DNA of 64,000 bases from CAZMNY01 sp964567745 (GTDB taxonomy: Bacteria; Planctomycetota; Planctomycetia; Pirellulales; Pirellulaceae): assembly GCA_964567745.1 (NCBI GenBank), contig CAZMNY010000030.1:1-64000 (forward strand), given 5' to 3'. Positions 1 to 8,371 of this stretch are shown here, piece after piece. The first letter of the stretch is position 1. The number at the start of each line of letters is the position of its first letter. A program made the translations under genes and the position numbers. Under the pieces are notes generated by a model. It was not told the DNA's origin. It searched no databases and saw only the letters and a list, made by a program, of their open reading frames with translations.

Positions 1-39
1 TACATCGCGATCGCAAGAATGCTCATCAACTGGTATTAA
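1..39 (+). CDS. Possible 3' end of an upstream gene (partial)
   Basis: The first 12 codons are open and end in TAA at 37-39, giving a tail ending in LINWY. The stop lies just before rsmG, so this may be the last codons of a gene beginning outside the window. Twelve residues are too few to name a family, and a chance open frame is equally possible. Confidence 0.2.
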   Translation, partial: YIAIARMLINWY

Positions 40-69
40 GGGACAGAGCCTAGGCAATAAGAGAGAACC

Positions 70-879
70 TTGCGAATCGCAGGCGGCTCGACGTTGCGGA
101 ACTCGCATGGTCATTTAATCAGATATCGTTTGGAGCCGGTTTTGAACCCAGCAGAGCATGAAATGGATGAGGCGCCGGACGATCGGTCGTCGAGCGAGAC
201 AGACGACGGCGAGACCGACGCGCGAACGGAATCTGCGACCTTGGTCGACGCGTTGGCCGTTCATGAAATCGAGATTGAATCATCCTGCATAGCGCCGCTG
301 GAAGCCTATTGCAAGCTCCTCTGGGATTGGAACGAGAAAATCAATCTGACTCGCCACGTGAGTTACGACGCGTTCGTCGCTCGTGACCTGGTCGACTCGA
401 TTCAGCTTGCCAACCTGCTGGCCGAGGGAGAGGAAGTTCTTGATTTTGGATCGGGCGGCGGAGTGCCGGGCATCCCGCTGGCGATTCTTCGGCCTGATCT
501 CGACGTCACGCTTTGCGAATCCGTGGGCAAGAAAGCGAAAGTGCTCGAGTCGATGGCGAAGGAGCTCGATCTATCAATGGGCGTTTACAACGAGCGAGCG
601 GAAAAGTTGCTGGACGACTTTCGCTACGATGTTCTCACAGCACGAGCTGTCGGGCCACTCTGGAAAATCTGCACGTGGTTTCAGCCTCATTGGCATTCCA
701 TCGGCCGACTGCTGGCCATCAAAGGACCTCGCTGGCCTGACGAACGAGGCGAAGCTCGACATCGCGGCGTCCTGCACGGCGTCGAAATGAGGTGCGTCGC
801 CAAGTACCCAATGTGGGGAACCGAATCGGAGAGTGTGATTCTCAAGCTTTGGCAAGCCGGCCGCCCCGAACTAGGTTGA
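70..879 (+). CDS. rsmG: RsmG (GidB), 16S rRNA guanine-N7 methyltransferase
   Basis: This is an AdoMet-dependent methyltransferase of the RsmG family, which methylates N7 of G527 in 16S rRNA (E. coli numbering). The family hallmark is present: an 'NLTR' stretch near residue 92, then the AdoMet-binding loop DFGSGGGVPGIPLAI around residues 125-139, and 'TARAVGPL' about 50 residues further on. The longest frame starts at TTG (70). An in-frame ATG at 163 (residue 32) removes an acidic leader with no family counterpart and may be the true start. No clear Shine-Dalgarno decides between them. The gene stands alone, and no mnmG or parAB is adjacent. Confidence in the family is high, in the start low. 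Confidence 0.88.
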   Translation: MRIAGGSTLRNSHGHLIRYRLEPVLNPAEHEMDEAPDDRSSSETDDGETDARTESATLVDALAVHEIEIESSCIAPLEAYCKLLWDWNEKINLTRHVSYDAFVARDLVDSIQLANLLAEGEEVLDFGSGGGVPGIPLAILRPDLDVTLCESVGKKAKVLESMAKELDLSMGVYNERAEKLLDDFRYDVLTARAVGPLWKICTWFQPHWHSIGRLLAIKGPRWPDERGEARHRGVLHGVEMRCVAKYPMWGTESESVILKLWQAGRPELG

Positions 880-1410
880 GCTGGCGGATGCAATTTCGTT
901 GGCGGTGAATTTGAGAAATTGGGCAGAGCTAAAATGTCTACAGGTCTCGCTCGCCACACAGGCACGCGCGCAAGCACAGGCACACTAACGCGACCCGTCA
1001 GCGAGTGCCGCCGAGACCCGAAGCGTCAGCGACGACTCCGCTCGCGCAGCGCCCGTCACGCCCACCAGCACACCTCGTCACGCCCACCACACCCTCAGAC
1101 CCACCACACCCTCAGACCCACCACACCCTCACACCGCCTCACGCCCTCACCCCCTCACCACCTGCCAACACGCAGCCCTCAGCAGATACGCCCGCCCTCC
1201 CTCACCGTCGTTCACGCCTTACCAGCCCAATACGGCCATATTGCAGCTCGGCAGCCAACGTGGCGATCGCTCAGAGCGAACCTATCGCGGGGGTGGTTCA
1301 AATCAGCGAGTCGCGGTTACAATCAGCGGCTTTGCCAGGCGGCGAAGCTCCGAGCCAAATCGGCGGCTCGCGGGACATAATTCGTCGCATTCGGAACAGG
1401 AAAACTGATC
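880..1410. other. Gene-free interval with C-rich low-complexity DNA
   Basis: No credible gene was found here. The open frames that cross it (for example 919-1380 and 1005-1526) translate to Pro/His/Thr-rich low complexity produced by the C-rich tract. The interval presumably holds the promoter of the M16 peptidase near its right end, but I see no convincing -35/-10 pair. Confidence 0.6.
1084..1134. repeat. 17-bp tandem repeat, C-rich (G-rich on minus strand)
   Basis: Three head-to-tail copies of a 17-bp unit, CCACCACACCCTCAGAC, begin at 1084, 1101 and 1118; the third is slightly diverged. A looser CACCCTCA/CACGCCCTCA pattern continues to about 1165. On the minus strand the tract carries at least four GGG runs separated by 5-6 nt, the pattern that can fold as a G-quadruplex. 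Confidence 0.75.
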
Positions 1411-4149
1411 ATGTATCGTCGTACCATTGGGCTCGCAATCGGGCTCGTTTTGGCTGCCTTTGTTTCGCAAGCAGTGGCGGGACCGCCGCAGCTGGTTACT
1501 GCAGTCGAAGGGATTGCGGAATTTAAGCTCGACAACGGAATGCGAGTGCTGTTGTTTCCGGACGCGTCCAAGCCGCAACTCACCGTCAACATGACTGTCT
1601 TTGTCGGTTCGCGTCACGAGGGATATGGCGAAGCGGGCATGGCCCACCTGCTCGAGCACATGCTCTTCAAGGGCACGGAAGATCATCCGAATGTCCCCAA
1701 GGTCTTGAAGGACCACGGCGCCCAGTTCAACGGCACGACGTGGCTCGACCGCACAAACTATTTCGAGACGCTTCCAGCGAGCCCTGACAATTTGGAATTC
1801 GCCATTCGGCTCGAAGCCGATCGAATGGTCAACAGTTTCGTCCGCAAGGAAGATCTTGTCTCGGAAATGACCGTCGTTCGAAACGAGTTTGAGCGAGGTG
1901 AAAACTCGCCGTCGCGCGTGCTCGGCCAACGAATGATGGCGACGGCGTATGAATGGCACAACTACGGCAAAACGACGATCGGCAATCGAGCTGATATCGA
2001 ACGTGTGCCAATCGACAACTTGAAAGACTTCTATCGTCGCTATTATCAGCCCGACAATGCGATGGTCATCGTCTCGGGTCAATTCAATCCGCAGCGAGCG
2101 TTGGCGTATATTCACAAGTATTTCGGATCGATTCCGAAACCGACGAGGAAGCTTAATCGCACGTACACCGAAGAGCCTCCGCAAGACGGCGAGCGACGGG
2201 TGAGTCTACGTCGAGTTGGCGACGTTTCGTTGGCCGGCGCGATCTACCACATTCCTTCCGGCGCCCATCCCGATTACGTGCCAATTGATGTCTTGGAACG
2301 CATTCTCACCGCCGCGCCATCGGGCCGGCTCTACAAGTCGCTTGTGAAGACCAAGAAAGCTGCCAGCGTTAGCGGCGGAGCATTCGCGACCCACGACCCC
2401 GGCGTGATTCGATTCATGACCGAGGTCTCCGCCGGGAACGATGCGGAAGACGTGCTCAATGATCTTGTCACCGAAATCGAATCGATTGGCGAGAGCGGAG
2501 TCACGGCGGAAGAAGTTCAGCGAGCAGCCCAATACTGGCTCAAGAACTGGGAGCTGCAAGTCGCCGATTCGGCTGGCGTCGCAGTGCAGTTGAGTGAGTG
2601 GGCGGCGCAAGGCGACTGGCGGTTGATGTTCCTCTACCGCGACCGACTTGAAAAAGTCACTCCGGAAGATGTGCAGCGAGTGGCAAAGCACTACTTGCGA
2701 CAGAACAATCGGACTGTCGGTCTGTTCCTACCAACCGACACGCCCTCGCGAGTCGCTGTGCCATCGACTCCCGATCTTAAAGGCATGATTGGCGACTACA
2801 AGGGCCGCGAGGCGCTGGCGGAAGGCGAAGCGTTTGATGTCTCGCCCGAGAACGTCGAGTCGCGAACCGATCGAGGTCGTCTTGGTAGCGGCATCAAAGT
2901 CGCCATGCTGCCGAAGAAGACTCGTGGAGAATCCGTGCAAGTTCAAGTCACCTTGCGTTACGGCAACGAGGAAGCGCTGAAGGGCAAGGCGATTGCCAGC
3001 GAAGTCCTGCCTCGGCTGATGCTGCGAGGAACGAAATCCTTGACGCGGCAGCAGATTCAAGACCAGCTCGATAAGCATCGCGCGCGACTCGGTGCCGGGG
3101 GCGGCGTCGGCTCAGCGAGCTTCACGATTCAAACGAAACGAGAATCGCTCCCGGCCGTTTTGGATATTCTCAAACAGGTTCTCCGCGAGCCGAAACTGCC
3201 CGTTGACGAACTCGAACTGATTCAGAACCAGACCCTGTCGAGACTGGAAGCGCGGCGGACCGACCCGATCGCGTTGGCTCAAACCGCCTTGGTGCGGCAA
3301 ACGAGTCCGTACGATCCGGACCACATTCGCTATGCTCCCACGATCGAAGAGGAAATTCAGCGCTGGCAATCGGTCACTCGAGCCGACGTGCTTGAGGTGT
3401 ATCAAGATCTGCTGAATTCCGCGAACGGCGAGATCGTCGTCGTCGGCGATTTCGATCCCGCGGCGGCCAAGTCGAAGTTCGACGAGCTGCTGGCGGATTG
3501 GAATTCCGATGTCGATTACGCCCACGTCCCGTACGTCACGGACGTCGATCTGACTGGCGCTCGCAAGGCGATCGAAACGCCGGACAAAGAAAACGCAGTC
3601 TACATCGCCAGCGATGTCATCAAGATGCAGGACAACGACAAGGACTATGCTCCCTTGATGATCGGCAACTACATCCTAGGAAGCGGCGGTCTCTCGTCGC
3701 GTCTCGGTGATCGAGTTCGTCAAAAAGACGGCCTCTCTTATTCCGTCGGCTCGATGCTCCGAGCTCAATCGAAGGACAAGCGAACATCGTTCATGATTTT
3801 TGCGATCACGAATCCGGTGAACATGCCGAAGGTCGAGAAGGCGATTCGCGAGGAGATCGATCGGCTGCTCAAAGACGGCATCACGGATGCGGAGCTCGCA
3901 TCGGCCAAGAAAGGATTCTTGCAGAGCCAAGTTGTGCAGCGTGCCGACGACAGCAATCTGGCAGGCGTGCTCGGCAGCACGTTGAGCAACGATCGCACGA
4001 TGGAGCACTACAGCAACCTGGAGAAGCAAGTCGGCCAACTGACTGTCGATCAAGTCAATGCGGCTGTCCGCAAGTACATAAAGCCGGATCGCATCACGGT
4101 CGTTGTCGCCGGCGATTTCGCCGGCAAGAAGCCAAGCGGCGGCGAGTAG
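1411..4149 (+). CDS. Secreted M16 (pitrilysin/insulinase) zinc peptidase
   Basis: A 912-residue M16 metallopeptidase with two consecutive M16 units, the full-length arrangement in one chain. Residues 1-24 form a signal peptide (MYRR, hydrophobic core, AVAG), so it acts in the periplasm or outside. The inverted zinc motif HLLEH is at 79-83, with the third ligand probably Glu159 in 'VVRNEFERGE'. The C-terminal half (about 480-900) is the inactive M16-like unit, with the usual 'DRVRQKDGLSYSVGS' segment near 768. The protein ends in a short Lys/Gly tail. The start is the ATG directly before the signal peptide. A rho-independent terminator follows after a MITE-like element. Function is presumably degradation of peptides; the substrate is unknown. 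Confidence 0.93.
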   Translation: MYRRTIGLAIGLVLAAFVSQAVAGPPQLVTAVEGIAEFKLDNGMRVLLFPDASKPQLTVNMTVFVGSRHEGYGEAGMAHLLEHMLFKGTEDHPNVPKVLKDHGAQFNGTTWLDRTNYFETLPASPDNLEFAIRLEADRMVNSFVRKEDLVSEMTVVRNEFERGENSPSRVLGQRMMATAYEWHNYGKTTIGNRADIERVPIDNLKDFYRRYYQPDNAMVIVSGQFNPQRALAYIHKYFGSIPKPTRKLNRTYTEEPPQDGERRVSLRRVGDVSLAGAIYHIPSGAHPDYVPIDVLERILTAAPSGRLYKSLVKTKKAASVSGGAFATHDPGVIRFMTEVSAGNDAEDVLNDLVTEIESIGESGVTAEEVQRAAQYWLKNWELQVADSAGVAVQLSEWAAQGDWRLMFLYRDRLEKVTPEDVQRVAKHYLRQNNRTVGLFLPTDTPSRVAVPSTPDLKGMIGDYKGREALAEGEAFDVSPENVESRTDRGRLGSGIKVAMLPKKTRGESVQVQVTLRYGNEEALKGKAIASEVLPRLMLRGTKSLTRQQIQDQLDKHRARLGAGGGVGSASFTIQTKRESLPAVLDILKQVLREPKLPVDELELIQNQTLSRLEARRTDPIALAQTALVRQTSPYDPDHIRYAPTIEEEIQRWQSVTRADVLEVYQDLLNSANGEIVVVGDFDPAAAKSKFDELLADWNSDVDYAHVPYVTDVDLTGARKAIETPDKENAVYIASDVIKMQDNDKDYAPLMIGNYILGSGGLSSRLGDRVRQKDGLSYSVGSMLRAQSKDKRTSFMIFAITNPVNMPKVEKAIREEIDRLLKDGITDAELASAKKGFLQSQVVQRADDSNLAGVLGSTLSNDRTMEHYSNLEKQVGQLTVDQVNAAVRKYIKPDRITVVVAGDFAGKKPSGGE

Positions 4150-4157
4150 CCGTTGAG

Positions 4158-4266
4158 CTAGTGCAGCGTCAACACTAAGAATTAGGATCCCAGTGTTTGT
4201 ATCGTACGCCGCCAAGTCAAGTTACGCCGAAGCCAACCCCCATTTTTAGAGTTGACGCGGCACTAG
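4158..4266. mobile_element. MITE-like element, copy A (109 bp)
   Basis: A 109-bp element begins CTAGTGCAGCGTCAAC and ends with its near-perfect inverse GTTGACGCGGCACTAG (15 of 16 bases pair). It is 107/109 identical to a copy at 51644-51752. There is no coding capacity. CTAG at both outer ends may be part of the inverted repeat or a TA/CTAG target duplication. It sits 8 bp after the M16 stop codon. Confidence 0.8.
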
Positions 4267-4285
4267 CCACCAGATAAGAACTCAG

Positions 4286-4322
4286 ACGCGAGAGCGGCAA
4301 TCAGCCACTCTCGCGTTTTTTT
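4286..4322 (+). terminator. Rho-independent terminator of the M16 peptidase gene
   Basis: A perfect 9-bp stem (4286-4294 with 4308-4316, sequence ACGCGAGAG) with a 13-nt loop is followed by a run of seven T. It lies downstream of the M16 gene and beyond MITE copy A, so transcripts would read through the element. Confidence 0.8.
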
Positions 4323-4326
4323 CGTA

Positions 4327-4517
4327 CGTGGCTGGGGCATCCTGCGCATCCTGCCGCAGTGGAGTTTCACTTTTGGCGTTGAATCAGGTTTGTAGCTAAT
4401 CGCCACTTCGCAACCACCATCAAGACCCCCGCAGGCTTGATTGCCCCTTCGGGCCCTTCGGGGCAACGTATCCGATTCACCTCACAACGCTGCCTTGCCT
4501 GCGGCGACGGGTTAAAC
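4327..4517. repeat. Cluster of REP-like palindromic fragments
   Basis: This gene-free stretch is built of pieces that recur in the window. 4327-4361 matches 18522-18546 in inverted orientation. The hairpin at 4441-4466 (TTGCCCC...GGGGCAA), with its right flank ending CCGATTCACC, resembles 34199-34235. 4492-4517 matches the inverse of 61612-61637. It lies at the 3' ends of the convergent M16 and kinase genes, the usual site for REP-type sequences. Confidence 0.6.
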
Positions 4518-4522
4518 GAATT

Positions 4523-6208
4523 TTATTCGTGGGCCAGCTTCTCCGTTTGTTGTTTTCGCAAATGGTATTTCAAGCCGGTGACGAAGAAGCAGGCGGCGGA
4601 CACGGCGCCGAACAGCAGATGGCCGACGCTCGGGAAGACTGCCATCGCCACAGTCGCCGCCAGCATGGCCGCGGCGTGAATGTAAAACTGTCCTGAGAGG
4701 ATGCCGGCTTTGACAATGAAGACCATCATGCTGACGAGACCGAGAACCGGCGACAAAGTTAGCGGCGTCAGGTCGAGCCACCACTCCAATGGAAATAGCA
4801 GAGCGATAGCGATCATACTTGCGGCCCAGACGTGGGCGATCTGACGTTCGACAAAGGTCACGGGACCAATCCGTCGGCGAAGCGCCCAAAACACGGCCGC
4901 CCAAGCCCAAATCGCAACAATCCAAAGGCCGGCGTAGGACCAGCGATTTTCAACTTTGGTCCAGAGCAGCGCGTTTGTGGCCAGACAGACGACGAACAGT
5001 ACGACGGCGTGCCACATCCACAACAGGCCCCAATTTTCCAACACAGCCGCGTGATGAGTTTCTCGGAACAGCCGCGAAACGACTTGATTGAATCGACCGC
5101 TTCGAGCTGAAATCGGTTCGTCATTCAAGTAGGAATTCAGATCGCTCGCCAAATCGCCGGCGGCCGCATATCTCAATTCGGGCGGCTTCTGCATGCAACG
5201 CAGGGCGATCAATTCCAGATCGCGATCGGCTTTCGGATTCGATTCGCGCGGTGGAGGAGGATCTTGCTCCAAGACTTGCATGACGGCATCGACGGGAGAC
5301 GACGCGACCACAGCCGGTTGGCCCGAGAGCATCTGATAGAGAATGCATCCGAGCGAGTAGACATCGCTGGGCGCTTCGATAGGCAGTCGGCCTCCGCTCG
5401 CCTGCTCGGGCGACATGTAGGCGGGCGTGCCCAAAATCGCGCCGGTGCGAGTCAAGCTGGCGTCGGTGTCTCGCTTGGCGAGTCCAAAATCCGTGATATG
5501 CGGCTGGCCATCCGAGTCGATCAAGATGTTCGACGGCTTGAGGTCGCGGTGCAGTACGCCTTGAGAATGAGCGAACTCAACTGCGGCCGTTACTTGCGCC
5601 AACAACTTGGCCGCGACTCGCGGCGGCAGTGGACCTTTGGCCATCAGGTCCGCCAACGTCTCGCCTTCAATGAACTTCATCGTCAAATAGGCCCGCTCGC
5701 CAAGATTGCCGACGTGGTAGACGGGGACGATGTTGGGATGGTTGAGTTTGGCGGCCGCTTCCGCCTCGGCCTGAAAACGCATGCGATCAGCGTCGGTGGC
5801 CAAGGCGCCGCGAATCATCATCTTGACCGCGACATCCCGATCGAGACTCAGCTGCCGAGCGCGGAACACGATGCCCATTCCGCCGCGCCCGATCTCTTCT
5901 CCCAGCTCATAGTCGCCAAACTCTCGCGGCGGATGGAAATCGTCGCTGGCCCCGCCATCTCCCAGCGAGACGCAGCTCAAGCCAGAATCGCCGGCGGCGT
6001 CAGCCACCATGATCGCGCCCCATAATGCTCGCAGCGGGTCGGCGAAGTCGGGATGGGCGCGACAGGCTTCTTCCAATGAAACCGCTTGACCCTGCTGAGC
6101 GGCATCCATCAGCTCGGCCACCAACATAGCCAAAGCCTCTTCGTTCTCGTCGCCCGAGTTCGTTAGTTGGGTGCTATCCACTGTTGTCTTTTGCTCGTGG
6201 CGGCGCAT
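4523..6208 (-). CDS. Membrane Ser/Thr protein kinase (PknB-like)
   Basis: 561 residues. The N-terminal 90 residues are acidic and resemble the leader of planctomycete kinases encoded next to ECF sigma factors ('EEACRAHPDFADPLRALW'). The kinase domain runs from about 100 to 375: glycine loop GRGGMG at 108-112, catalytic Lys129 in VAVKM, HRDLKPSN at 220-227 with Asp222, DFG at 240-242, then the 'GTPAYMSPEQ' activation segment. The C-terminus (about 395-545) has roughly five or six hydrophobic helices, so the kinase faces the cytoplasm and is anchored by its tail. It is divergent from the receiver gene at 6369. Substrate unknown; an ECF factor on the same strand lies about 650 bp upstream. Confidence 0.92.
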   Translation of the reverse strand: MRRHEQKTTVDSTQLTNSGDENEEALAMLVAELMDAAQQGQAVSLEEACRAHPDFADPLRALWGAIMVADAAGDSGLSCVSLGDGGASDDFHPPREFGDYELGEEIGRGGMGIVFRARQLSLDRDVAVKMMIRGALATDADRMRFQAEAEAAAKLNHPNIVPVYHVGNLGERAYLTMKFIEGETLADLMAKGPLPPRVAAKLLAQVTAAVEFAHSQGVLHRDLKPSNILIDSDGQPHITDFGLAKRDTDASLTRTGAILGTPAYMSPEQASGGRLPIEAPSDVYSLGCILYQMLSGQPAVVASSPVDAVMQVLEQDPPPPRESNPKADRDLELIALRCMQKPPELRYAAAGDLASDLNSYLNDEPISARSGRFNQVVSRLFRETHHAAVLENWGLLWMWHAVVLFVVCLATNALLWTKVENRWSYAGLWIVAIWAWAAVFWALRRRIGPVTFVERQIAHVWAASMIAIALLFPLEWWLDLTPLTLSPVLGLVSMMVFIVKAGILSGQFYIHAAAMLAATVAMAVFPSVGHLLFGAVSAACFFVTGLKYHLRKQQTEKLAHE

Positions 6209-6368
6209 TAGTTATTGCGGGACATCCTATTGTAGCACTGGCGCCTGGTTTTTTGCGGCAAGCTGTTCTCGTCCCAAATCGATCCAGTGCGTTTTGGCGA
6301 TTGAGCCTCCACGGATTGCGCGTGCCGTGCCGGTAAAACGTGGAAAGTATCCGCTCGACAGCATTCCC

Positions 6369-6842
6369 ATGGTCGAACAACTCAATCCCACAGGCGATGC
6401 GGCTGATTCATCGTCGGACGCCGCAGCCGCCAAGAATATCTCGCTTGCAGGCTTGCGTGTTCTCGTCGTGGAAGACGGAGTCGACAATCAACGACTCGTT
6501 CGGTGGGTGGTGACCAAGGCCGGCGCCGAGCTCGTTGTGGAGGAGAACGGCAAGCTAGGCAGCGCGGCCGCACTTGCTGCAGGAGATCAAGGCGAGCCGT
6601 TTGACGTCGTCATGATGGACATGCAAATGCCCGTGATGGACGGATACGAGGCGACAAGACTGTTGCGAGAATCCGACTACCGCGGCGCCGTGATCGCGCT
6701 GACTGCAAATGCGATGGCGGAAGATCGGCAGAAATGTCTCGACGCGGGGTGCGACGGATTCGACACCAAGCCGTTCAAACGCGATGAACTCGTTCACGCC
6801 ATCTTCAAGTTCGCCCAATCGCGCTCCGCGGACGTTAACTGA
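6369..6842 (+). CDS. Stand-alone receiver (CheY-like) response regulator
   Basis: 157 residues consisting of a short acidic leader and one receiver domain. The acidic pocket is E35-D36, the phospho-acceptor is Asp84 in 'MMDMQMPVMDG', the conserved Thr is in 'ALTANAM', and Lys134 is in 'TKPFKR'. The sequence is closest in style to receiver domains at the ends of hybrid histidine kinases, not to transcription factors. No output domain follows. The frame is open from 6171, but that would overlap the divergent kinase start, so the ATG at 6369 is chosen. No histidine kinase is in the window. It lies between a kinase and a sigma factor, both on the opposite strand. Confidence 0.88.
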   Translation: MVEQLNPTGDAADSSSDAAAAKNISLAGLRVLVVEDGVDNQRLVRWVVTKAGAELVVEENGKLGSAAALAAGDQGEPFDVVMMDMQMPVMDGYEATRLLRESDYRGAVIALTANAMAEDRQKCLDAGCDGFDTKPFKRDELVHAIFKFAQSRSADVN

Positions 6843-6861
6843 GCCTGAGCACTGGCCGACG

Positions 6862-7482
6862 CTACGACTGCTGATCGAGCATCTCTTTAAGTCGCCGAAC
6901 GGCGCGTAGGTATCGCATGCTCGCCGCCGGTTCGCTCAGCTCGAGCGCTTGAGCGGCCTCTTGATTCGAGAGTTTCTCGTAGTGCCGCATGACGATGATC
7001 TCGCAGTCTTGCTCAGCCAACATCGCAAGCGACTCTTCAACTCGTCGAGCCAGCTCGCGCTGAGTCGCTCTGGCGGCGGGGGTCAGCTCGGGATCGCAAA
7101 TCTGGGCCGCCAAGTCGTAAGTCGATTTGTCCAAACCGGCGGGCGGCGCCAGCGCCTGCTCGCGGTCGACGCTCCTTTTTGCCGAGACGCGATGCCGCCG
7201 ATGGGCGTCGATGATTCGGTCTCGAGTGATCTGGCGCAGCCAAACTCGAAACGAAAGGACGGGGTTTCGCATATAATCATCGAGACGGCGATTCGCCTCA
7301 ATCAACACATCCTGCACGACGTCACTGACATCGACCCGGCGCCGAATTTTCTGGTCGAGGCGCATTTGTACAATGCGGCGAACCGTTTCCCGATGTCGCT
7401 CCATCAGACGGTTTACCGCGTCGCCCTCACCGTTTTGAGCGCCATCCAACAACAATTGAGTTTCATTTGCTTCAGGCCACAT
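6862..7482 (-). CDS. ECF-type RNA polymerase sigma factor
   Basis: 206 residues with sigma-70 region 2 (about 20-100; 'DVSDVVQDVLIEANRRLDDY', 'FRVWLRQITRDRIIDAHRRH') and region 4 (about 150-203; 'LSNQEAAQALELSEPAASMRYLRAVRRLKEML'). This is the planctomycete subtype often found beside Ser/Thr kinases. It converges with the receiver gene, whose stop is 20 bp away. Its start is 57 bp from the (TTG) start of the divergent ECF gene, so the two promoters must be back to back. No anti-sigma gene follows it directly. Confidence 0.92.
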   Translation of the reverse strand: MWPEANETQLLLDGAQNGEGDAVNRLMERHRETVRRIVQMRLDQKIRRRVDVSDVVQDVLIEANRRLDDYMRNPVLSFRVWLRQITRDRIIDAHRRHRVSAKRSVDREQALAPPAGLDKSTYDLAAQICDPELTPAARATQRELARRVEESLAMLAEQDCEIIVMRHYEKLSNQEAAQALELSEPAASMRYLRAVRRLKEMLDQQS

Positions 7483-7539
7483 GCAACTGATTATGCTTCA
7501 AGTGCTTGCGCCAACGCAAGATCGGTGTTTTAGTGCCCT

Positions 7540-8193
7540 TTGGGCCGTTTTCTGCTAAAAACTCGTCTACCGCCGAAATCCCCGCGACGCCATGCGTCGT
7601 CTAATCCTACGAAGGCGTCCCCTTTGTCCGATTTGGCTCGTAATGAAAGCAAACTTTCCGACGCCGCGGTTCACTCCGCCGTGACGGACGACCCCGCGCA
7701 TGGCGATGCGCTGGAGGCGATGTTTGCGCGCTATCAGGACGAATTGCTGGGGACGCTTTTCTATCTTGTCGGCAACATCGAGGACGCTCGAGACGCCTTG
7801 CAAGAGTCATTTATTAAATGTTGGCGGCATCGCCACAAACTAGACGAGTTGCGGAATCCTCGAGCGTGGGTGTTTCGCATCGCATTGAACACCGGTCGCG
7901 ATATTAGAACCACGGCCTGGCGAAGAAAACGGCAAGGCCTTTGCGATGAGGACTCCATCGAACAATCGGCCCAACTGCAACCCGACGCCATCGTCGCTCG
8001 CAACGAACAAATTGGACGACTGCAGGCCGCCATCGGCCAACTGAGAATCGAAGAACAAGAAGTCTTCTTGCTGCGGCAAGATGGCGAACTGACCTACGAC
8101 GAAATTGCCGACACGTTAGATATCCCGACAGGGACCGTGAAGACGCGTATGCGGCTCGCTGTCGCAAACCTGCGCAAACACCTTCGCGATTAA
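7540..8193 (+). CDS. ECF-type RNA polymerase sigma factor, partner of the downstream fusion
   Basis: 217 residues from TTG at 7540; an in-frame TTG at 7624 (residue 29) would remove a basic, poorly conserved leader, and no ATG is available before the conserved core. Region 2 spans about 55-125 ('YQDELLGTLFYLVGNIEDARDALQES', 'RAWVFRIALNTGRDIRT') and region 4 about 155-215, with helix-turn-helix 'TYDEIADTLDIPTGTVKTRM'. The next gene, 178 bp downstream on the same strand, begins with an anti-sigma-like segment, so the pair looks like a sigma/anti-sigma cassette. Which promoters it reads is not visible. Confidence 0.9.
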   Translation: MGRFLLKTRLPPKSPRRHASSNPTKASPLSDLARNESKLSDAAVHSAVTDDPAHGDALEAMFARYQDELLGTLFYLVGNIEDARDALQESFIKCWRHRHKLDELRNPRAWVFRIALNTGRDIRTTAWRRKRQGLCDEDSIEQSAQLQPDAIVARNEQIGRLQAAIGQLRIEEQEVFLLRQDGELTYDEIADTLDIPTGTVKTRMRLAVANLRKHLRD

Positions 8194-8371
8194 ACCGGGC
8201 CTACTGAAAGACACTGAGACAACACTGAGTCAACGATACTGACACATACACATTTAAGGGACACGTATCGAGGAGCTGGCAACGAACCGAGTCGGAACGA
8301 GCTGTCTTCCGTCGAAGTCTCTTCGGAAGCGAGTCTTATTTTTATTCCAGTATCGATTATGCAAATAATCG

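Noticed and set aside
919..1526. Two overlapping plus-strand frames before the M16 gene
   Set aside because: The translations are Pro/His/Thr low complexity caused by the C-rich tandem repeat, and they run into the M16 signal peptide.
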